64,000 bases of DNA, from contig OX387205.1 of NCBI GenBank assembly GCA_947561715.1, positions 6,143,001-6,207,000 on the forward strand, read 5' to 3'. Below, piece by piece: positions 59,301-64,000 of this stretch. The position numbers and the translations under genes were made by a program. The notes beneath the pieces were generated by a model. That model saw only the letters and a program-made list of their open reading frames with translations, ran no database searches and was not told where the DNA came from. Source of the stretch: Ascidia mentula. Lineage: Eukaryota > Chordata > Ascidiacea > Phlebobranchia > Ascidiidae. The stretch's first letter is position 1; the number at the start of each line of letters is the position of its first letter.

Positions 59301-60498
59301 GTCGTTCTTCGGACTAAAATCAGCCACACTCCGCCTATTAACAAAGGTTTGTAAAATGCACATTTACTGATTATCAGTTTTAACATTATTTCCCGTTTAG
59401 TGTGAGTTATTGTAGGAGATATCTTTGTTTATAGAAACCTGGTTACGGCAGCGACAATGAATTCGGTGTTTGAGACGAGACAAGTATAACGCCGAGTATA
59501 ATCAGCGAACCAACTAGCAATTATACTAGATTTTCTGGTTACCTTTGTTTCCATGTTCTACAATGAAAATACAATATAAATTGGGTGCCGTTTATTTCAA
59601 AATAGCACATAGTTACTAAAGTGTATGTAAGGGAAATATATTATTTTATTTATACTATAGTTTAGGTGTAGAAGACTGTTACTACCTTTTGTGTGAATCA
59701 ATAATCTGCTTTCTTAATTCCTTGACGTATTGTTTATCGGGAGCAAAGGACAGTCGAACTTTTGGTGTGACAACGTTAGAATGTTGTAAGGAGTCACGAG
59801 AAGTCTCAGGCCAAACTATGGCATTTTCCCGATGTCGCTTCGATTTCATCAGGGAATTTACCTTTGATACACAATGGATGACATCAGTGCATGAGCGGAG
59901 AAATAGTCGCTGATAAATGTCTTGATTGAATGAAATAAATGCGTGATTTCACCTAGTATTGCATATATAGCTGTTAATTATGACACTAATTCATTTTTAT
60001 CCCACATGGTGCTTAAATAGTTTACGTCGCTGTTTATTGGCTTGTTCAAATATATTGTCGTAGATATAAGAGCTGATCCCAACTATTTGGAGTCTGTTTG
60101 TGACGCGTTGTAACGGTATGTTCACAATTTCTCACCTTATGACGTAATGTTGAATACCAACTACCACTTTCTTTGTGAAGTGAAGAACTTCTTCGTGTTT
60201 CCTTTGTTTTGCGTGGAGTCTCATCTTCATCGATATTGTTGGCCAACGATCGCAACCACGCGTTATATTCCCTGGTAAGTGGACTTTCATGGGTGATAGC
60301 TACTCGACGACCGGATCGTTTATTAGCTTGAAAGAATTTGTTAGACTTCCCCGATGGACGGCGAACATCTGGACGCTTTTCAAGTGACTGATGAAGAGAT
60401 CGAACCAGCTCAATGTTGCTTTGCGTACTTCCACGAACTTTTCTCTGTGTCGGGTAGGCATGTATCGCAGGTTTGCTTTTACTCACGTTCACTCCCAT
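56315..60498 (-). CDS. Unrecognised 717-residue disordered protein with N-myristoylation-type start
   Basis: Exons in phase: 60498-60136, 59861-59686, 59334-59246, 59176-59106, 58921-58896, 58807-58752, 58524-58386, 58320-57876, 57782-57681, 57611-57377, 56766-56315. A 15-base microexon near 59560 could be added without breaking frame. The N-terminus MGVNVSKSK fits the myristoyltransferase pattern (Gly2, Ser6), so membrane attachment is possible; an in-frame ATG lies nine codons upstream. The rest is Ser-, Lys- and Asp-rich with few hydrophobic stretches. Conserved-looking patches are YQWDVAYDPYGGIQG, LQYVTDAFRWMF, and a C-terminal EEMLEDKIDSM-like and YYREMIESKLASAL helix. No known family was recognised. 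Consistent use of eleven short exons argues it is real. Confidence 0.7.
56911..57000 (+). repeat. Diverged tail fragment of the tRNA-bearing repeat
   Basis: AAGCTCGATTTTTGTATCTTG, a GTTAGGTAAAAAGTGG stretch and GATCCAGCTTGGCTG match the region just 3' of the tRNA core in the copies at 37.9 and 38.3 kb. The tRNA-like head is absent. It lies in the last intron of the orphan gene. Confidence 0.5.
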
Positions 60499-62191
60499 GT
60501 TCTTTTCAATATAAAAAAAACTCATGCAACCTGAATGTTGTTTAAGTACATACTAGATACTACAGTCTTTTTTCGTCGCTCTTCGTTCTTTCTGCTATAC
60601 AAACTAGCACTACTTGCTACAGCATCTTGGAGAACGTTCCCCTTTGCACACCCAAGACTGACAGGCGACAACTAAATGATTTATAACGTACAACGAAGCT
60701 GTGACCATAGAGAACAGCGTTTTTTTCGGCGGCAACTACCATAGTATAATATTCCCAAATTCACGTAGTGGTCTTTTTTGTTGTTACTTAAAATGTTTCA
60801 CGGGATATGCAAAGTTATAGACATATAAGTAAGCAGTGGCGAAATGAAACTAGATTGTTTGTATTGAATGAAAAACAACGAGTCACGTACATTGTCCACA
60901 AAGTAAAATATATAAGATATGTGAGAAATTACTTCGTTTTGTCTGGGTACCAAGCGATGTGAAACAAATACTTTCATTTTCGTTTACAAACTTTTGCAAG
61001 AAATTCATTTAAACATATTTAATAACACAAAATGACGTTTCGAGAATATGACCCAACACAAAAATGTAATTATTATAGCTATTTGCGAAGGTAGTCCGCC
61101 GTTTGTAAAATCCACGAACTAAAATTTCAAAGTACAGCGATCTGCCACGGTTCAGTGAACATATGTGTAACCCGTCCCTCGCACACACGCGATGAGATCA
61201 GCCTTGGGCTTTGAATGGAAGAGGGGCCGCCGCTGTGCGCATTCTGTTCAGCACTGGTGATTGAGGAACTAGTTCGGGTGTTGTTTTAGGTTGTTGTAAA
61301 GCGACAGGTTGACAGCAATGTTGTGTTATTTTCTGCGTCATTGTTTTCATATCGACTTTCAATAATTTTGAGATTTGAGCCTTTCAGACTGTCACAGTCA
61401 CTCAAACGGCTGACTGGTAATTTCCTAGTTTTCAATTACAAAATACTTCAAACGTGTGTGACCGCTGGTCGGTATGCGACTGTTTATATGGTACTTGATA
61501 TATAGTTGCAGTAAGTATACCAAGAATGCCAGTGCCATGCGGTTGCTTATTTGTTGGCAAAACTAAAATCTTTTAGGGAATCTTTTAAAATGTTGCAATT
61601 TAGTTAGATTTCAAGTCTTCGGTGGCCGGGACTTCCCCTGGGACATGCTATAATGAGTTAAAACAGGCACGTCACTTTTGCAGAAAGCGACTATAATAAT
61701 TAATCTTTGCACAGGAATTCCGCCCAACAATGCAAACTCTAGAACTTTCGTATGACATCATGAATATTAGTCACCAACTGCACCGATAAAACCGGATACG
61801 TCTGCAGAACACTGCAAATAGCTTTATGTATTCTACGCATTCGTTACAATATATTCATGCATAAATTTCATGGAGTAAACTGCAGCTACAAATTTGTCCA
61901 TCAAGACGGCCTTTTAACGTGGCGAAGGGTACAAAATAAGTACTTACAAAATCATATTAATACCGCCGTACTTGACATCCTATATTCTGCCGTTACTACT
62001 TATGTAGGTGCGCTAAAGAAGCTTCGAGCAAACGTTAATCAGTTAATCAGTAATCGTGTGTTGTTTGCTTACATGGCTGCTATCAGAACGGTAAACAGTA
62101 TTTTATGTGTTCAAAAAGCATATTTGTGCGTTACAGTTACTAAATACTCTTTCCCTATAACTTTCATTTCTGTCCGAACTGACGAATAATA
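60499..62191. promoter_or_regulatory. Divergent upstream region between the orphan gene and the annexin gene
   Basis: The 1.7 kb between the two start codons should hold both promoters and 5' untranslated exons. An open frame of 110 codons ending just before the annexin ATG has no recognisable domain and is not annotated. Confidence 0.4.
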
Positions 62192-63671
62192 ATGGCGGAC
62201 GAGCTTGCAAAAGGAATAGTTGAAATAGCTTTGGAATCTTGTCATGGAACTGTGGTTCCTTTCTCAGGGTTTAATGCCGAAGCAGACGCCCAGGCGTTGA
62301 GGAAAGCAATGAAAGGATTGGGTATATGTTTTGCGTTTGTTGATGCATCTGATTTGTTGATGTATTTTGCCCATTTTCGCAATATATGTGCTTTTCTACA
62401 GGCACAAACGAGAAGACCATTATTGAAATTGCTGCGGGCCGTTCATCGAAACAACGCATGGAAACAAAGAAAACATACAAACAGGCCTTTGGCAGGGTAT
62501 ACTTGTTTGTTCTGCTTGCTGTATTTTCCAAATTAATTCTCTGTTGCCCTTCTAGGATTTGTTGGCCGATTTAAAATCAGAATTGGGTGGAAAATTTGAG
62601 GAGTTGGCTTTGGCTTTATTTACAGATCCTGCAATGTTCGACGTACAGTCTCTTTACGGAGCAATGAAAGGTCTTGGTACCAAAGAATCGGTGTGTAAAA
62701 TGCTAATGATACAATTTGCAATATCGATGATACACTTAGCAACAAAATTCTGTTATTTTGTAGGTTCTTACCGAAATTCTAGCAACACGTAGCAACAGTC
62801 AAATAAAGGAGATTCGTGAACTATACAAGAAGCACCACAAAGTCGAATTAGAAAAAGCTCTCACCAGCGAAACAAGCGGTGACTTTCGACATCTGCTAGT
62901 CTCTTTCAATAACGTAAGCTGAAAATTTTAATGGGTTGAGTTACCTTAAGTGTTAAATGTGTTTGCGCAAATTTCCAGGCAGCTAGAGATGAATCTAATG
63001 ATGTGAATTCTGCCAAAGCAGCCGCCGACGCTGAAGCATTGTACAAGGCCGGTGAGAAAAAGTTGGGAACAGATGAAGCTGTGTTCAACAGCATTATGTG
63101 CACAAGAAGCTACCCCCAATTACGTGCAACTTTCAGGGAATATTACAAGGTTTCTTTGGAATATTCCATGTTTTTTTTTGAAATTATGTTGTATTACTGC
63201 ACAATGTTTTAAACTAAACATGTACGTAGATTGCAAAGAAAGACATCTTAAAATCGATTGAAAGCGAGTTTTCTGGGGATGCTGAAGATGCATTAAAAGC
63301 TGTCGTTATCATGGCTCGTTCTCCTGCAGTATATTTTGCTCAAGGACTTTACAAATCCATGAAGGGTGCAGGAACTAATGATTCTGCCTTGATAAGAATA
63401 GTAGTAACAAGAAGTGAGGTAACTTGACTCATTCGAATTGTCATAAACTAACGTATAGGTAAACTATAAATTTCATAATACACAGTACGCCTTTTATTAC
63501 ACAAAATGCCACATTACCGATTGACTTATTATTTATTTTCTGTATCAGATTGACATGGTGGAAATCAAGGAACAATTCCAAAAACTCTTCAAATCTCCTC
63601 TTTCGAAGTTTATTGCCGGTGACACAAGTGGAGATTATGAAAAGCTACTTCTTAAATTGGTCGGCAAATAA
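62192..63671 (+). CDS. Annexin, four-repeat
   Basis: Seven exons, all in phase: 62192-62321, 62402-62496, 62556-62690, 62764-62913, 62979-63149, 63230-63418, 63549-63671; 330 residues. Each of the four annexin repeats has the type II calcium loop start: MKGLGTNEKT, MKGLGTKES, EKKLGTDEAV and MKGAGTNDSA. Matching downstream acidic residues occur in DLLADLKSELGGKFEE and the ETSGDFRHLL / DTSGDYEKLL ends. Annexins bind acidic phospholipid membranes when calcium rises. The N-terminal tail is short (about 25 residues, with PFSGFNAEADA), giving no sign of an S100 site. Vertebrate orthology cannot be assigned from this sequence. Exon 1 starts at MADELAKGIVEI. Confidence 0.93.
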
Positions 63672-64000
63672 ATCTCAAACCAAGCATAAAAAGTGCATTC
63701 GTAAAAGCTAATGAAAAGAGTGTCTTTCAATCTGCATACATAAATGAAATAACTAATTTCCTCCAACATTTTGCGCTTCGCTTTACAGAAGACCATGCCT
63801 TGTTTTCTCATGGATAGCTGTTTTTTTGTAAAAAGTAATTATTTTGCGCTTGCTGTGAATGTTTTTGTACCAATGTAATTGTACATAACACAAAACCACT
63901 GTATAACAGTAAATGAAGGGTTGTAATACACAACCATGCAACCGTATAATACATATGACATACAGAGCAAACCTTATTGTTATAACCAAATTATAACCTA
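63672..64000 (+). other. Annexin 3' untranslated region and flank
   Basis: AT-rich, without coding features. An ATAAATGAAATAA string near 63739 may include the polyadenylation signal. Confidence 0.4.

Noticed and set aside
59450..59565. A longer exon reading METKVTRKSS in the orphan gene
   Set aside because: It starts in phase 0 while the preceding exon ends in phase 2; only a 15-base microexon in this place would fit.
61857..62189. A 110-codon frame ending just before the annexin ATG
   Set aside because: No domain, no splice support, and position suggests annexin 5' flank or untranslated region.
1..64000. CRISPR arrays, operons, ribosome binding sites or other prokaryotic features
   Set aside because: None seen; the sequence is clearly animal nuclear DNA with spliceosomal introns.

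Overview
The window is nuclear DNA from an animal: AT-rich and gene-dense, with many short GT-AG introns (about 50 to 900 bp), degraded retroelements, MITEs and tRNA-derived repeats. Gene content (a PARP14-like protein with KH-like modules, TTLL4, annexin, cytosolic sulfotransferases, a CAP protein, a YWTD/EGF/HYR receptor) points to a metazoan, probably a deuterostome. The compact intron-rich style suggests an ascidian tunicate, but that is an inference. Exon models were built by reading splice sites and checking that the reading phase is kept across every junction; for most genes every junction agrees.

Left part (1-19 kb). A tRNA-bearing repeat and a broken BEL/Pao retrotransposon lie at the edge, then a duplicated non-coding block and an intronless multi-pass membrane protein. 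A large minus-strand gene (5.4-14.4 kb, perhaps starting near 17.4 kb) encodes a PARP14-like mono-ADP-ribosyltransferase: four two-exon KH-like modules, a degenerate macrodomain, a WWE domain and a PARP catalytic domain with an H-Y-I triad. An in-phase internal first exon at 11.36 kb predicts a short isoform. Its 5' intron seems to hold a 2.6 kb element with inverted ends that carries a decayed PHD/OTU-like gene. A long inverted repeat follows at 17.4-18.1 kb.

Middle part (19-37 kb). A plus-strand gene encodes a type I receptor: signal peptide, two YWTD propellers each followed by an EGF module, HYR, a CCP-like module, a transmembrane helix and a short tail. Next is a divergent pair of sulfotransferases with identical exon layout; the left copy has an in-frame TAG. 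A minus-strand gene then encodes a secretory-pathway JmjC protein with two EF-hands and a C-terminal KEEL, and it uses a GC-AG intron.

Right part (37-64 kb). Two more copies of the tRNA-bearing repeat and a diverged repeat block are followed by an intronless SAM methyltransferase, an unrecognised membrane protein, a membrane-anchored CAP protein with a Gypsy-like LTR in its first intron, TTLL4 (20 exons, with a hAT-like MITE in an intron), a 399 bp TA-flanked MITE, an unrecognised 717-residue protein with a myristoylation-type N-terminus, and a four-repeat annexin. The genes are unrelated functionally; the only evident local relationships are the sulfotransferase duplication and the PARP internal module duplication.
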